44,595 nt of DNA from Nonomuraea corallina (GCF_027620315.1 NZ_JAPNNL010000042.1:1-44595); one strand, 5' to 3'; shown: positions 24,606 to 33,707, counted from the stretch's first letter. Notes: generated by a model from the letters alone, not told the origin. Numbers and translations: made by a program.

Positions 24606-27600
24606 CCGCCCCGGGCTTCCCGCTGACACCCGCCCAGGAACGGCTCTGGTTCCTGCACGAGGCCGGCGCGTCCGGCTACCAGGTGAGGGACGGGCACCGG
24701 CTGCGCGGCCCGCTCGACCCCGGCCGTCTCGCCGCGGCCCTGAACCGCCTGGCCGCCCGGCACGAGGCGCTGCGCACCCGGCTGGCCGACGGCGGGGACG
24801 GCCGCCCGGTCCAGATCGTGGACGACGAGGCTCGCGTGGACCTGGAGGTCGCCGAGGTCTCCGGCGAGGCCGAGGCGCGCGCGGTGTGCGACGCGTTCGT
24901 GGCCCGGCCGTTCGACCTGGGCCGGGCGCCGCTCCTGCGGGCGCTGCTCGTCCGGCTGGCCCCGGACGACCACGTGCTCGTCCTCTGCCTGCACCACGCC
25001 GTCTGCGACGGGCGTTCGCTGCAGATCCTCTTCGCCGAGCTGTACGCCACCCTGGCCGGGACGGACGGGCCCGAGGCGCCCGCCGTCCCGTTCTCCGCCT
25101 ACGTCGCCAAGCTGGGCCAGGCCGGTCCGCAGCGCGCCGGCGCCTCCCGCGATTACTGGCGCTCCCGGCTGGCAGGAGCGCCCTCCCTGCTGGGCCTTCC
25201 TACGGACCGGCCGCGCCCCGCCGCGCCGAGCGGGCGCGGCGCCCGCCACCGGTGGACCCTGTCCCCGCAGTTGCGCGACGCCCTGCTGGAACGCGCGCGC
25301 GACACCAGGACGACGGTGTTCTCCATGGTGCTGGCGGCGCTCGGGGCCACCCTCGGCAGGTACGCCGACCAGCGGGACGTCGTGGTCGGCAGCCCGATGG
25401 ACGGCCGCGCGGGGCGGGAGTTCGGGCAGACCGTCGGCATGTTCGCCAACACCGTCGCGCTCCGGCTCGACCTCGGCGGCGACCCCACCATGGCCGACCT
25501 CCTCCGGCGGTGCCGGCGCACCGTGGCCGAGGCGATCATGCACGGCACCACCCCGTTCGACGAGGTGGTGGAGCTGGCCGGAGGCCGCCGCGACCTCAGC
25601 CACAACCCGCTCTTCCAGGTCATGCTCGTCATGGACCACCTGGAAAGCCCCCGGCGGACGGCCGGCGACCTGCTGATCGAGCAGTGGGACCTGGCCGCCC
25701 CCGAGGCCCGCTTCGACCTCACCCTGTTCGTCACCGTGGGCGACGAGGTCGAGCTGTACCTCGACTACGCGACGGACCTGTTCGACGCGGAGACCGCGGC
25801 GGCCCTGGCCGGCCACCTGACCGTCGCGATCGAGGCCGTCGCCGGCGACCCCGGCCTGCCGGTGAGCGGCGTCCCGTTCGACGACGGGACCACGCGGACC
25901 CGCGGCTCTGACGTACCTCACGAGGGGACCGGGGGCGCGGCCCCGCCCGCCGCGAGCGGGACGTGGGAGAGCGTCGCCGACCAGGTCGTGCGCCGGGCCC
26001 GCCAGAGCCCGGACCGGCCCGCCGTCGTGACCGAGGGGGAGTGCCTCCCGTACGGCGACCTGGTCTCGCGGGCGCGCGAGCTGGCGGCGCGGCTGGAGCC
26101 GTTCACCCGCGACGCCCGGCCCGTGGTCGGCGTGGCCCTTCCGGCGGGACCGGACGGGATCGCCGCGATCCTCGGCGTCCTGCTCGCGGGCGCCGCGTAC
26201 CTGCCGCTGGACCCGGCCCACCCGCCCGCGCGCATCGCCGGGCTGCTGCGGCGGGCGGGGGCGGTCGCGGTGGTCGCCCGGCCCGGCGAGCCGGCCGGGC
26301 TGGACGGATTCGACGGGGCCAGGCTGGCGGTCCCCGGCCCCGCGGCCCCGCCGGGCCGGGGCGTCGCGGCCCCGCGGCCGGGAGACCCGGCGTACGTGAT
26401 CTTCACCTCCGGGTCGACCGGGACGCCCAAGGGGGTGACGGTGTCACACGGCGCCGTCGCGGAGTTCAGCCGCTCGTTCGTCGACGTCCACGGCTTCGGG
26501 CCCCGGCACCGGGTGCTCATGCTGCCGCCGCTCACCTTCGACGCCTCCGTCGGCGACCTGTTCCCCGTGCTCACCTCCGGCGGCGCCCTGATCATCCACC
26601 CCGAGCCCGCCCGGCTGGACGGCGCGGAGCTCGTCCGCTTCTGCGCCGAGCACGGCGTCACCGCCGTCGACGCCCCCGTGGCGCTGTGGCGGCGCTGGGT
26701 CGCCGACCTGGCCGCGACCGGCGTCCCCGAGCACTGGCCGGTCGAGATCATGATGGTCGGCGGCGAGGAGGTGCCGGTCGAGGACGCGCGCGCCTGGCAG
26801 CGGGTGACCCGCGGCAGGTGCGCCCTGTTCAACCACTACGGCCCCACCGAGGCCACCGTCTGCGCCACCGTCCACCGCGTCGACGGCACCGACGACCTCG
26901 GTGACCTGGGCCGGGTGCCGATCGGCACGCCGCTGCCGCACGTGCGCGCCCGCGTCCTGGACCGTTCGGGCCACGCGGTGCCGGCGGGCGGCGTGGGCGA
27001 GCTGCACCTGGGCGGGGCCGGCCTCGCCGACGGGTACGCCGGCGAACCGGCGCTGACCGCGGCGGCCTTCGTCCCCGACCCCGACGGGCCCCCGGGCGCG
27101 CGCCTGTACCGGACGGGCGACCTGGCCCGGGTACGGCCGGGCGGCTCGGTCGAGTTCCTGGGCCGGCGCGACCGCCAGGTGAAGATCCGGGGCCACCGGA
27201 TCGAGCCGGCCGAGGTCGAGCACGCCGTCAGGGCGCACCCGGCCGTCACCGACTGCGCCGTCGTCGTCTCCGGCGACCACCTCGTCGCCTACGCCGCGAC
27301 GGACCTGACACCGGCCGCGCTCCGCGCCTTCCTGCGTGAACGGCTGCCCGGATACCTGGTGCCGTCCGCGTTCGTGCCGGTCGCCGCCATCCCGCGCACC
27401 GCCCACGGCAAGGTCGACCAGGCGGCGCTGCCGCCCCTGCCGGGACCCGAGGGCGAGTCGCCCGCGACCGCCACCGAGGCGGCGCTCGCCGCGGTGTGGC
27501 GGCGGGTCATCGGCGTGCCCGACGTGCGCAGATCGGACAACTTCTTCGAGGTGGGCGGGCACTCGCTGCTCGCCGGCCGGGTGGTGGCCGAGATCAGGCG

Positions 27601-28822
27601 GGAGCTCGGCGCGGACGTGCCCCTGCGCGCGATCCTGGAGACGGCCGACCTGGCCGAGCTCGCCGCCGCCGTGGACCACGGCGGCGCCGAGCCGGAGCAC
27701 CTGGACCTCGCCTCGCTCGCCGTCCTGCCGTCCGACCTCACCGTACGGCCGAGACCCGCGCGCCCGGCCCGGCGCACCCGGGCCATCCTGCTGACCGGCG
27801 CCACCGGCTTCCTCGGCGCCCACCTGGTCGGCGAACTGCTGGCCCGCACCGACGCCGAGATCATCTGCCTGGTTCGCGCCTCCGGCGAACGCCAGGCGGA
27901 GGAGCGGGTGCTGGGCAACCTGCGCGCGTACGGGCTCGACGCCCCGCCGGGCAGGGTGCGCGGGCTGCCCGGCGACCTGACCGCGGCCCGGTTCGGCCTG
28001 GACCGGGAGCGGTTCGCCGAGCTGGCCGGCGCCGTGGACGTGATCTGCCACAACGGCGGGCAGGTCAACTTCTACGAGAGCCTGCACCGCATGCTGCCGG
28101 TCAACGTCGGCGGCACCGTCGAAGCGCTGCGGGCGGCCGGGCTCGGCGGCGCCCGGCTGCACTTCGTCTCCACCCTCGGCGTCTTCCTCGGCTCGGCCCA
28201 CCGGGGCCGGGTGGTGACCGAGACGACCGCCCCCGACGACCCGGCCGGCCTGGAGACGGGCTACGACCAGAGCAAGTGGGTGGCCGACCGGCTGACGCGC
28301 CTGGCCCGCGACGAGGGGATGGCGGTCGTGGTGCACCGGCCGGCGCGCGTCAGCGGGCACAGCGAGACCGGCGCGGGCAACCCCGACGACTACTTCGCCC
28401 GCCTGCTGGCCACGTGCGTCCGCCTGAACATGGTGCCCGACCTGCCGCTGGAGGAGGACCTGGCGCCCGTGGACCACGTCGCGGCGGGCATCGCCCACCT
28501 GATCGCCGATCCGGACACGGCCGGCGACTTCCACTACTTCAACGGCGCGACGATCTCCTACCGGGAGATCGCCGAGGCGCTCGGCGCGGACCTCGTACCG
28601 TGGGACACCTGGCGGGCGCACGCCGCCGGCCTGGGCGCGGACAACCCGATGGCGCCGTTCGCCTCCGTGCTGGACGTGCCGGCCCCGCAGCCCCGGCGGC
28701 CCGTCTTCGACTGCGGCCGCACCGAGCGGGCCCTGGCCCGCGCCGGGCTCGTCTGCCCGCCCGCCGACGGCGCCCTCATCAGGCGTTACGCCGGCCGCCT
28801 GGCCGAGGTGGTGCACGCGTGA
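24602..28822 (+). CDS. NRPS, C-A-T-thioester reductase
   Basis: A 1406-residue one-module synthetase. The condensation domain (1-430) has HHAVCDG at 131-137. The adenylation domain (about 450-940) has YVIFTSGSTGTPKGV (about 597), NHYGPTEATV, YRTGDLARV and KIRGHRIEPAEVE. The carrier domain has FFEVGGHSLL with Ser988. The terminal reductase (about 1060-1406) has an NAD(P)H-binding GATGFLG (about 1066) and a Y-x-x-x-K (YDQSK) catalytic pair. It should join the carrier-bound first unit to its own amino acid and release the dipeptide as an aldehyde. The A-domain code by manual alignment is about D-A-G-V-M-G-H-V-C-K, not proline-like and not one I recognise. Confidence 0.93.
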   Translation: MTAPGFPLTPAQERLWFLHEAGASGYQVRDGHRLRGPLDPGRLAAALNRLAARHEALRTRLADGGDGRPVQIVDDEARVDLEVAEVSGEAEARAVCDAFVARPFDLGRAPLLRALLVRLAPDDHVLVLCLHHAVCDGRSLQILFAELYATLAGTDGPEAPAVPFSAYVAKLGQAGPQRAGASRDYWRSRLAGAPSLLGLPTDRPRPAAPSGRGARHRWTLSPQLRDALLERARDTRTTVFSMVLAALGATLGRYADQRDVVVGSPMDGRAGREFGQTVGMFANTVALRLDLGGDPTMADLLRRCRRTVAEAIMHGTTPFDEVVELAGGRRDLSHNPLFQVMLVMDHLESPRRTAGDLLIEQWDLAAPEARFDLTLFVTVGDEVELYLDYATDLFDAETAAALAGHLTVAIEAVAGDPGLPVSGVPFDDGTTRTRGSDVPHEGTGGAAPPAASGTWESVADQVVRRARQSPDRPAVVTEGECLPYGDLVSRARELAARLEPFTRDARPVVGVALPAGPDGIAAILGVLLAGAAYLPLDPAHPPARIAGLLRRAGAVAVVARPGEPAGLDGFDGARLAVPGPAAPPGRGVAAPRPGDPAYVIFTSGSTGTPKGVTVSHGAVAEFSRSFVDVHGFGPRHRVLMLPPLTFDASVGDLFPVLTSGGALIIHPEPARLDGAELVRFCAEHGVTAVDAPVALWRRWVADLAATGVPEHWPVEIMMVGGEEVPVEDARAWQRVTRGRCALFNHYGPTEATVCATVHRVDGTDDLGDLGRVPIGTPLPHVRARVLDRSGHAVPAGGVGELHLGGAGLADGYAGEPALTAAAFVPDPDGPPGARLYRTGDLARVRPGGSVEFLGRRDRQVKIRGHRIEPAEVEHAVRAHPAVTDCAVVVSGDHLVAYAATDLTPAALRAFLRERLPGYLVPSAFVPVAAIPRTAHGKVDQAALPPLPGPEGESPATATEAALAAVWRRVIGVPDVRRSDNFFEVGGHSLLAGRVVAEIRRELGADVPLRAILETADLAELAAAVDHGGAEPEHLDLASLAVLPSDLTVRPRPARPARRTRAILLTGATGFLGAHLVGELLARTDAEIICLVRASGERQAEERVLGNLRAYGLDAPPGRVRGLPGDLTAARFGLDRERFAELAGAVDVICHNGGQVNFYESLHRMLPVNVGGTVEALRAAGLGGARLHFVSTLGVFLGSAHRGRVVTETTAPDDPAGLETGYDQSKWVADRLTRLARDEGMAVVVHRPARVSGHSETGAGNPDDYFARLLATCVRLNMVPDLPLEEDLAPVDHVAAGIAHLIADPDTAGDFHYFNGATISYREIAEALGADLVPWDTWRAHAAGLGADNPMAPFASVLDVPAPQPRRPVFDCGRTERALARAGLVCPPADGALIRRYAGRLAEVVHA

Positions 28823-30114
28823 ACGTCATCAGGTTCGCCCTCATCTGGACGGCCTCGCTGCTGTCGTCGGTCGGCTCCAGCCTCACCACGTTCGTGCTCG
28901 GCGTCTGGGTGTACCAGACCACCGAGTCGCCGACGCAGTTCGCGCTGGTCGTGCTCAGCGGGATGCTCCCCGGCATCCTCATCGGGCCGTTCGCCGGGGT
29001 GGTCGTCGACCGGTTCGACCGGCGCACGGTGATGATCGTCACCGACTGCCTGGCGGCGCTGTCGACGGCCGCCCTGGCCGTGCTGATCTGGACGGGGTCG
29101 CTGGCCGTGTGGCACGTCGCGCTGGCGGGAGCAGTCAGCGGCGCCTGCGGCGTCTTCCACCTCACCGCCTACCAGGCCATGACCCCGCTGCTGATCCCCG
29201 AACGGCACCTGGGCCGCGCCAACGGGCTCATGCACCTGTCCACCGGCGTCCAGATCGCCGCGCCCGTCCTCGGGGCCACGCTCCTGGCCACGGTCGGGAC
29301 GGCGGGGGTGGTGGCCATCGACCTCGGCACGTTCGGCGTCGCGATGATGGCGCTGCTGCTGATCCGGCTGCCCGCGGCGGTGCTGCGGCCCAACGCCGCC
29401 GTCACCGAGCGGCCCGCCGTGCTGGAGGACCTCGGCGCCGGCTGGCGCCACCTGCGCGCCCGGGCCGGGCTGACGGCGCTGGTGGCGGCGCTGACCGGGT
29501 TCAACTTCACCTTCGCCGTCGCCGGGGTGCTGGTGCAGCCGCTGATCCTGTCCTTCGCCGGCCCCGGGGTCCTGGGCGTGCTGATGTTCGCCGGAGGCGC
29601 GGGCATGCTCGCCGGCGGTCTGCTCATGGGCGCCTGGGGCGGGCCGCGCCGGAAGATCACCGGCATGACGGCCTTCATGGCGCTCGGCGGGGTCTTCCTC
29701 GTGCTGCACACCCTGAGCCCTTCCCCGCTCCTGGTGGGGCTGGCCGCCGCCGGGTTCCTCTTCACCCTGCCCGTGGTGAACGGGTGCGCGCACGCCGTCC
29801 TGCAGAGCCGCGTCGAACCGGCCCTGCTGGGGCGGGCCATGGGCACCGCGCACACGCTCGGCTCGGCCGCCGTCCCGATCGGCTACCTGCTGGCAGCGCC
29901 CCTGGCGGAGCACCTGCTGAACCCGGCGCTGCTGCCCGGCGGCGCGCTGGCGGACAGCGCGGGCCTGATCGTGGGCGTGGGGGAGGGCCGCGGGATCGCC
30001 CTGGTGCTGTTCCTCGACGGCCTGCTCCTGCTGGGCCTGGCCGCCGTGCTGGCCGCGCTGCCCGCCCTGCGCCGGCTGGACCACGCCCGCCCCGTCCCGG
30101 TCCCCGTCACCTGA
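28819..30114 (+). CDS. MFS exporter of the NRPS operon (EntS-like)
   Basis: A 431-residue transporter with about 12 hydrophobic segments. It carries the loop motif VVVDRFDRRTVMIVTD between helices 2 and 3, typical for the MFS_3/enterobactin-exporter-type family often found in NRPS clusters. Its GTG overlaps the NRPS stop (GTGA), and the O-methyltransferase follows after 10 bp. It is the probable self-resistance exporter for the product. An unusually long loop near the C-terminus (LLPGGALADSAGLIVGVGEG) lies between the last helices. Confidence 0.9.
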   Translation: MNVIRFALIWTASLLSSVGSSLTTFVLGVWVYQTTESPTQFALVVLSGMLPGILIGPFAGVVVDRFDRRTVMIVTDCLAALSTAALAVLIWTGSLAVWHVALAGAVSGACGVFHLTAYQAMTPLLIPERHLGRANGLMHLSTGVQIAAPVLGATLLATVGTAGVVAIDLGTFGVAMMALLLIRLPAAVLRPNAAVTERPAVLEDLGAGWRHLRARAGLTALVAALTGFNFTFAVAGVLVQPLILSFAGPGVLGVLMFAGGAGMLAGGLLMGAWGGPRRKITGMTAFMALGGVFLVLHTLSPSPLLVGLAAAGFLFTLPVVNGCAHAVLQSRVEPALLGRAMGTAHTLGSAAVPIGYLLAAPLAEHLLNPALLPGGALADSAGLIVGVGEGRGIALVLFLDGLLLLGLAAVLAALPALRRLDHARPVPVPVT

Positions 30115-30124
30115 GAGGAACCTC

Positions 30125-31177
30125 ATGCCGGTCGACCTGCCACCCGACGAGGTGGCCGCCTTCCGCCGGGGCGAGGCCCCGGCGCCGATGCTCGACCTGC
30201 TCGGCCTGATGGCCTGCCACGCCGTCGGGGCCGCGCGCTCGCTCGGCGTGTTCGACGCGCTCGCGGCGGGGCCGCTGACGCCGCGGGAGCTGGCCGCGGC
30301 GGCCGGCGCCGACCCGGCCGCGCTGGAGCACCTGCTCGGCGTCCTGCGCACCACCGGGTACGTGCGGCGCGACGACGGACGGTACGCCAACACGCCCGCG
30401 AGCACGGCGTGGCTCTGCTCGGACTCGCCCACCGACTACGGCCGGATCCTCGGCCTGTGGCAGGCCATCGTCGAGGAGCGGTGGGCCGGGCTCGCCGGCG
30501 CGGTGCGCTCCGGGACCCCGGCGGGCGGCTTCTACGACTGGCTCGCCGGCCGCCCGCACCTCTCCGCGGCCTTCCACGACCTGCAGCGCGGGCTCGCCGA
30601 GTGGCTGGCGGAGGAGGTCGTCTCGCTGGCGCCGCTGCCGGAGGGCAGCACGAGCCTGCTCGACCTGGGCGGCGCGCACGGGCTGTACGCCGGGGCGTTC
30701 TGCCGCGCCCACCCCGGGCTGACGGCCACGGTCGTCGACGCCGCCGTCGCCGAACGCTCCGAAGGGCCGTTGACCTGGCGCGTCGGCGACCTGCTCACCT
30801 GTGACCTGCCGGGCGGGCAGGACGTGACCGTGCTGTTCAACGTGCTGCACGGCTTCGCGGCGACCGACGCCGCCGCGCTCGTCGCCAAGGCGGCGGCCAC
30901 GCTGCGGCCCGGCGGGCTGCTGGTCGTCATGGAGAGCGTGGCCGAGCCCGGGAGCGGCGCCGCAGACCGGGCCTTCGGCGCGGCGTTCGCGCTCAACCTG
31001 TGGCACACGCAGGGCGGCGCGCTGCATTCGGCCGAGACGATCCGGGGCTGGCTGGAGGAGGCCGGCTGCGCCACCGGCCCGTGGCAGGTGCTGACCCGCT
31101 CGCCGTCGCACGCCCTCGTGACGGCGACGGCTCCGAGCCCGGCGCCGCTGCCGGAGCGGTCCGCCGCCGGGCGGTGA
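30125..31177 (+). CDS. SAM-dependent O-methyltransferase (last gene of NRPS operon)
   Basis: A 350-residue enzyme of the plant-COMT-like small-molecule O-methyltransferase family. It has an N-terminal winged-helix dimerisation domain (LTPRELAAAAGADPAALEHLLGVL) and a SAM fold with motif I LLDLGGAHGLYAGAF. The position of the catalytic His is filled in LFNVLHGFAATDA. GAGAGGAAC precedes the ATG. The natural acceptor would be the phenol introduced by the kynurenine-monooxygenase-like hydroxylase, which is an inference from context. A strong hairpin follows the stop. Confidence 0.9.
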   Translation: MPVDLPPDEVAAFRRGEAPAPMLDLLGLMACHAVGAARSLGVFDALAAGPLTPRELAAAAGADPAALEHLLGVLRTTGYVRRDDGRYANTPASTAWLCSDSPTDYGRILGLWQAIVEERWAGLAGAVRSGTPAGGFYDWLAGRPHLSAAFHDLQRGLAEWLAEEVVSLAPLPEGSTSLLDLGGAHGLYAGAFCRAHPGLTATVVDAAVAERSEGPLTWRVGDLLTCDLPGGQDVTVLFNVLHGFAATDAAALVAKAAATLRPGGLLVVMESVAEPGSGAADRAFGAAFALNLWHTQGGALHSAETIRGWLEEAGCATGPWQVLTRSPSHALVTATAPSPAPLPERSAAGR

Positions 31178-31181
31178 AGGA

Positions 31182-31307
31182 GGGGCATCCCCCTGCCGTC
31201 CGCCCGTGCGCACCGGCGGTCAGGACCGGTCGGGGAAGGCGGGGCGGACGAGCGGCCCGCCTGCCCGTGCGCGCGGGCGTCACGGGCAGGCGGGAGGGGG
31301 ATGCCCC
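31182..31307. terminator. Two-tier bidirectional terminator
   Basis: GGGGCATCCCCC (31182-31193) pairs with GGGGGATGCCCC (31296-31307). Inside, CCTGCCCGTG (31260-31269) pairs with CACGGGCAGG (31281-31290). It separates the convergent O-methyltransferase and pectate lyase genes. Confidence 0.75.
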
Positions 31308-31319
31308 CGATCGGGGTTC

Positions 31320-32579
31320 CTACCGGTAGGTGATGTCGGACGGGGAGTAGAGGCAGTTCACGCCGTCGGCGCCCTCGCCGATCTTCGTGGGCTCGCTGCC
31401 CTTGGGCACGCCGCGGTACTTCTCGCAGATGACGGCGCTGCCGTAGACGGTGATCCGGCTGAACCGGGCGGTGTCACCCCAGTTGGTGTTGATGCCGGCC
31501 AGCACCTTGGTGGAACGGGCGGTGACGCCGTCCATCACCACGTGCCGCTGGTAGGAGGTCGAGCAGTTGCCGCAGGCCCGGTAGAGCTTGCCGGCGCTGT
31601 GCACCTGGAAGTCACGGATGGTCAGGGTGCCGGCGCCGTTGTGCTGGAACACCTTGTCCGAGGCTGACTTGGCGCCGCCGCCGTCCACCAGGTAGCGGGC
31701 CGAGGAGCTGGAGCTGCGGAAGGTGGCGGCGTCCTCGCCGACGTCGTTCCACCACACGTTCTTGATCGTGCACGAGCCCTCGCAGTGGATGCCGTCGCCG
31801 GCCGGGGCGTCGATGATGACGTTCTGGATGGTGCCGCCGTTGGCCACCACGAACATCGGGTCCTGGCTCTCGCCCTGGCCGCCGTCGCCGATGCCGTAGT
31901 AGCGCTTCATGCCGCCGTCGAAGAACGTGCCGACGTTACGGGTCACGGTCTGGTGGACGCTGCCGGTGTCGGACGGCCACGGGCCGCTCCCGTCGCCGCC
32001 GCCGCTGGTCGGCGTGACGGTCGGGGTGGCGGTCGGCGTGACGGTCGGGGTGGGGTCCGGGTCGCCGCCTCCGTTCGCGGGCCGCAGCGTCCACTGCTTG
32101 GTGGCCACCGAGTCGCAGGAGTTCTGCTGGAGCAGGGCGCCGGAGGAGGTGGAGTTGTCCTTGACGTTGAGGCACTTGCCGCCGTTGGCGTTGACGATCC
32201 GGTAGTTGCTCCCCGAGGCGGTGAACTGCCAGGTCTGCGAGGCGGCGGAGGTGCACGACTCCTGCTGCACCGCCTTGCCGGCGCTGGTGGAGGCGTCGCG
32301 GACGCCGAGGCACTTGCCGCTGTGCGCGGCCTTGAGCTGCCCGCCGCTGAGCGCGAACACCTGCCCGGCGGTGCCGGCGCAGGCGGTCTGGACGAGCTGG
32401 ACGCCGTCGCCGGTGCTCGCGCCGGGCACCGTGGCGCACAGCCCGCTGCCCGCGTTGACCAGCGTGTAGCTGCCGTTGGCCGGGGCCGCCGAGGCGGTCC
32501 CCGTCAGCACGGCCACCAGCCCGCCGCTGGTCACGAGCGCGGCGGCCAGTGAGAGCGCCAATCTTCTTCTTCTGCGCAC
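31320..32579 (-). CDS. Secreted ricin-lectin/pectate lyase (PL3)
   Basis: A 419-residue secreted enzyme. A signal peptide (RRRRRLALSLAAALV..., cleavage near GTASAAP) is followed by a ricin-type beta-trefoil lectin domain (about 30-165) with Q-x-W repeats (KQWTL, QTWQF). A Thr/Pro linker then leads to a family-3 pectate lyase beta-helix (from VGTFFDGGMKRYYGIGDGG). Its typical pieces are IIDAPAGDGIHCEGSCTIKNVWWNDVGEDAATF and a Cys-rich ACGNCSTSYQRH loop. GTG 32579 has GGAG six bases upstream; a GTG at 32591 is the alternative. It should cleave polygalacturonate in plant cell walls. Palindromes lie about 75 and 210 bp upstream of the start. Confidence 0.9.
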   Translation of the reverse strand: MRRRRRLALSLAAALVTSGGLVAVLTGTASAAPANGSYTLVNAGSGLCATVPGASTGDGVQLVQTACAGTAGQVFALSGGQLKAAHSGKCLGVRDASTSAGKAVQQESCTSAASQTWQFTASGSNYRIVNANGGKCLNVKDNSTSSGALLQQNSCDSVATKQWTLRPANGGGDPDPTPTVTPTATPTVTPTSGGGDGSGPWPSDTGSVHQTVTRNVGTFFDGGMKRYYGIGDGGQGESQDPMFVVANGGTIQNVIIDAPAGDGIHCEGSCTIKNVWWNDVGEDAATFRSSSSSARYLVDGGGAKSASDKVFQHNGAGTLTIRDFQVHSAGKLYRACGNCSTSYQRHVVMDGVTARSTKVLAGINTNWGDTARFSRITVYGSAVICEKYRGVPKGSEPTKIGEGADGVNCLYSPSDITYR

Positions 32580-32654
32580 GGTGAACTCCACTTCGGTGTA
32601 CGGGGGATGCCCCGATGAGGGAGAGGCGTCAGTGGCGGCGTCGCGGAGAGTCTA

Positions 32655-32668
32655 GGTAAGCGCTTTCC
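32655..32668. promoter_or_regulatory. AAGCGCTT palindrome upstream of pectate lyase (candidate LacI-type operator)
   Basis: GGTAAGCGCTTTCC is an imperfect 14-bp palindrome with a perfect AAGCGCTT core and a CG centre, as in LacI-family carbohydrate operators. It lies about 75 bp upstream of the chosen pectate lyase start. Confidence 0.45.
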
Positions 32669-32792
32669 CGACGACGTTCGCAGTGAAGCACAGCGCGCCG
32701 CCGCCCGGGAAGGCCCAGGCGGGGGGCCGCCCCGCCCGCCCGCTCTTCCCGCTGGTCAGGGGTCGCGGAGGCGGGCGTGAGGGGGTGGCGGG

Positions 32793-32809
32793 TGATGAAA
32801 GTTTCATCA
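32793..32809. promoter_or_regulatory. Perfect palindrome TGATGAAA-G-TTTCATCA
   Basis: A 17-bp perfect inverted repeat with the GAAA-N-TTTC core. This core resembles the CGAAA/TTTCG boxes described upstream of Streptomyces xylanase genes. It may control the pectate lyase; which gene it serves is unknown. Confidence 0.5.
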
Positions 32810-32951
32810 AAGGGCTACAAGCGGTTGCTGGAATCCTGCGGGCGAAGCTCCTGGCAGCACTCATCCCGCACGGGCGGGCGGCGACGGCCTGGCCAGGTGA
32901 CGACAATCGTTTGCATCGACGGCAGGGCGGGGCCGCGGGCGGCGGCCCCGG

Positions 32952-33647
32952 TCAGCCGGGGGTGTTCAGCATGGGCACCAGGAAGCGCCGCGCCACGGCG
33001 GCGAGCTGCTCGTCGTCGTCGAGGTCGACGAGCCGGCTGGGGGTCGACAGGAAGGAGGCGGAGATCCGTACCATCAGCTCGGCCACCAGGTCGGCGTCGA
33101 GGTCGGCGGCGACGTTGCCCGCGCGCTGCTCGCGGCGGAGCTGACCGGCGACGAACTGGCGGACGATCGCGAGGGTGCGGCCGCCATCGGTGATCATGGA
33201 CGGGATGAGCAGGTCGGGCTCGGCGGCGATCAGGCCGCCGATCAGCGGGTTGTCCCGGATGGTGCGCAGCGAGCTGACGAAGCCCAGGACCACGCGGTCG
33301 GCGGCGGTGCCGGCCTGCTCGATGTCGATGAGGAACTGGTCGAAGTAGCGGCGGAACTCCCGCCGTACGACGTGCTCCACCAGCGCGTCCTTGGTGGCGA
33401 ACCGCCGGTAGACGGTGATCCGCGAGACCTTGGCCCGCCGGGCGACGTCCTCCATGGTGGAGCGCCGGATGCCCGTCCGGCTGAACTGCTCGTACGCCGC
33501 GTCGAGAATGCGCGCCCGGGTCTCGTCCAGGTCGCCGACCTGTTCGACGGCGTCAAGGTAGGCGCGCTCCAGCAGGGACTCCGAGTCTGACGGCGTCGAC
33601 GGCGACATGAGGGACGGCGACATGAGCACGGCCAGCGCTGATTCCAC
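32952..33647 (-). CDS. TetR-family regulator of the lcp locus
   Basis: A protein of about 231 residues with a TetR helix-turn-helix (ARILDAAYEQFSRTGIRRST, DVARRAKVSRITVYRRF) after an unusual 45-residue acidic N-terminal extension. GTG 33647 has GGGAGG at good spacing; ATG 33662 is the other candidate. It is divergent from the tandem latex-clearing protein genes across about 150 bp containing inverted repeats. TetR-type LcpR regulators control lcp in Gordonia and Actinoplanes, so the same job is inferred here. Confidence 0.88.
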   Translation of the reverse strand: MESALAVLMSPSLMSPSTPSDSESLLERAYLDAVEQVGDLDETRARILDAAYEQFSRTGIRRSTMEDVARRAKVSRITVYRRFATKDALVEHVVRREFRRYFDQFLIDIEQAGTAADRVVLGFVSSLRTIRDNPLIGGLIAAEPDLLIPSMITDGGRTLAIVRQFVAGQLRREQRAGNVAADLDADLVAELMVRISASFLSTPSRLVDLDDDEQLAAVARRFLVPMLNTPG

Positions 33648-33675
33648 GACCACCTCCCACATCGATTATGCCTAT

Positions 33676-33691
33676 TGTGATGGTCCTCACA
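33676..33691. promoter_or_regulatory. Inverted repeat TGTGA-N6-TCACA
   Basis: A 16-bp repeat just upstream of the tetR start, in the divergent tetR-lcp region. Candidate operator for the regulator. Confidence 0.4.
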
Positions 33692-33707
33692 GTGTGCTGT
33701 CATGATG

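Larger units (their letters stand above)
32592..32951. other. Intergenic region between pectate lyase and the TetR gene
   Basis: No coding frame with a plausible start is seen. It holds the upstream region of the pectate lyase with two palindromes: the AAGCGCTT site, and TGATGAAA-G-TTTCATCA at 32793-32809. The remainder is GC-rich with no recognised feature, apart from a locally AT-richer stretch at 32790-32850. Confidence 0.6.

Noticed and set aside
24368..26221. Long minus-strand frame opposite the NRPS start
   Set aside because: Antisense of a well-supported condensation domain; composition typical of a GC-rich shadow.
19576..31177. Assigning the NRPS operon as a pyrrolobenzodiazepine cluster
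   Set aside because: Domain order fits, but the free A domain keeps the alpha-amine Asp, the second A domain is not proline-like, and kynureninase and dehydroproline-type genes are absent. Kept only as an alternative.
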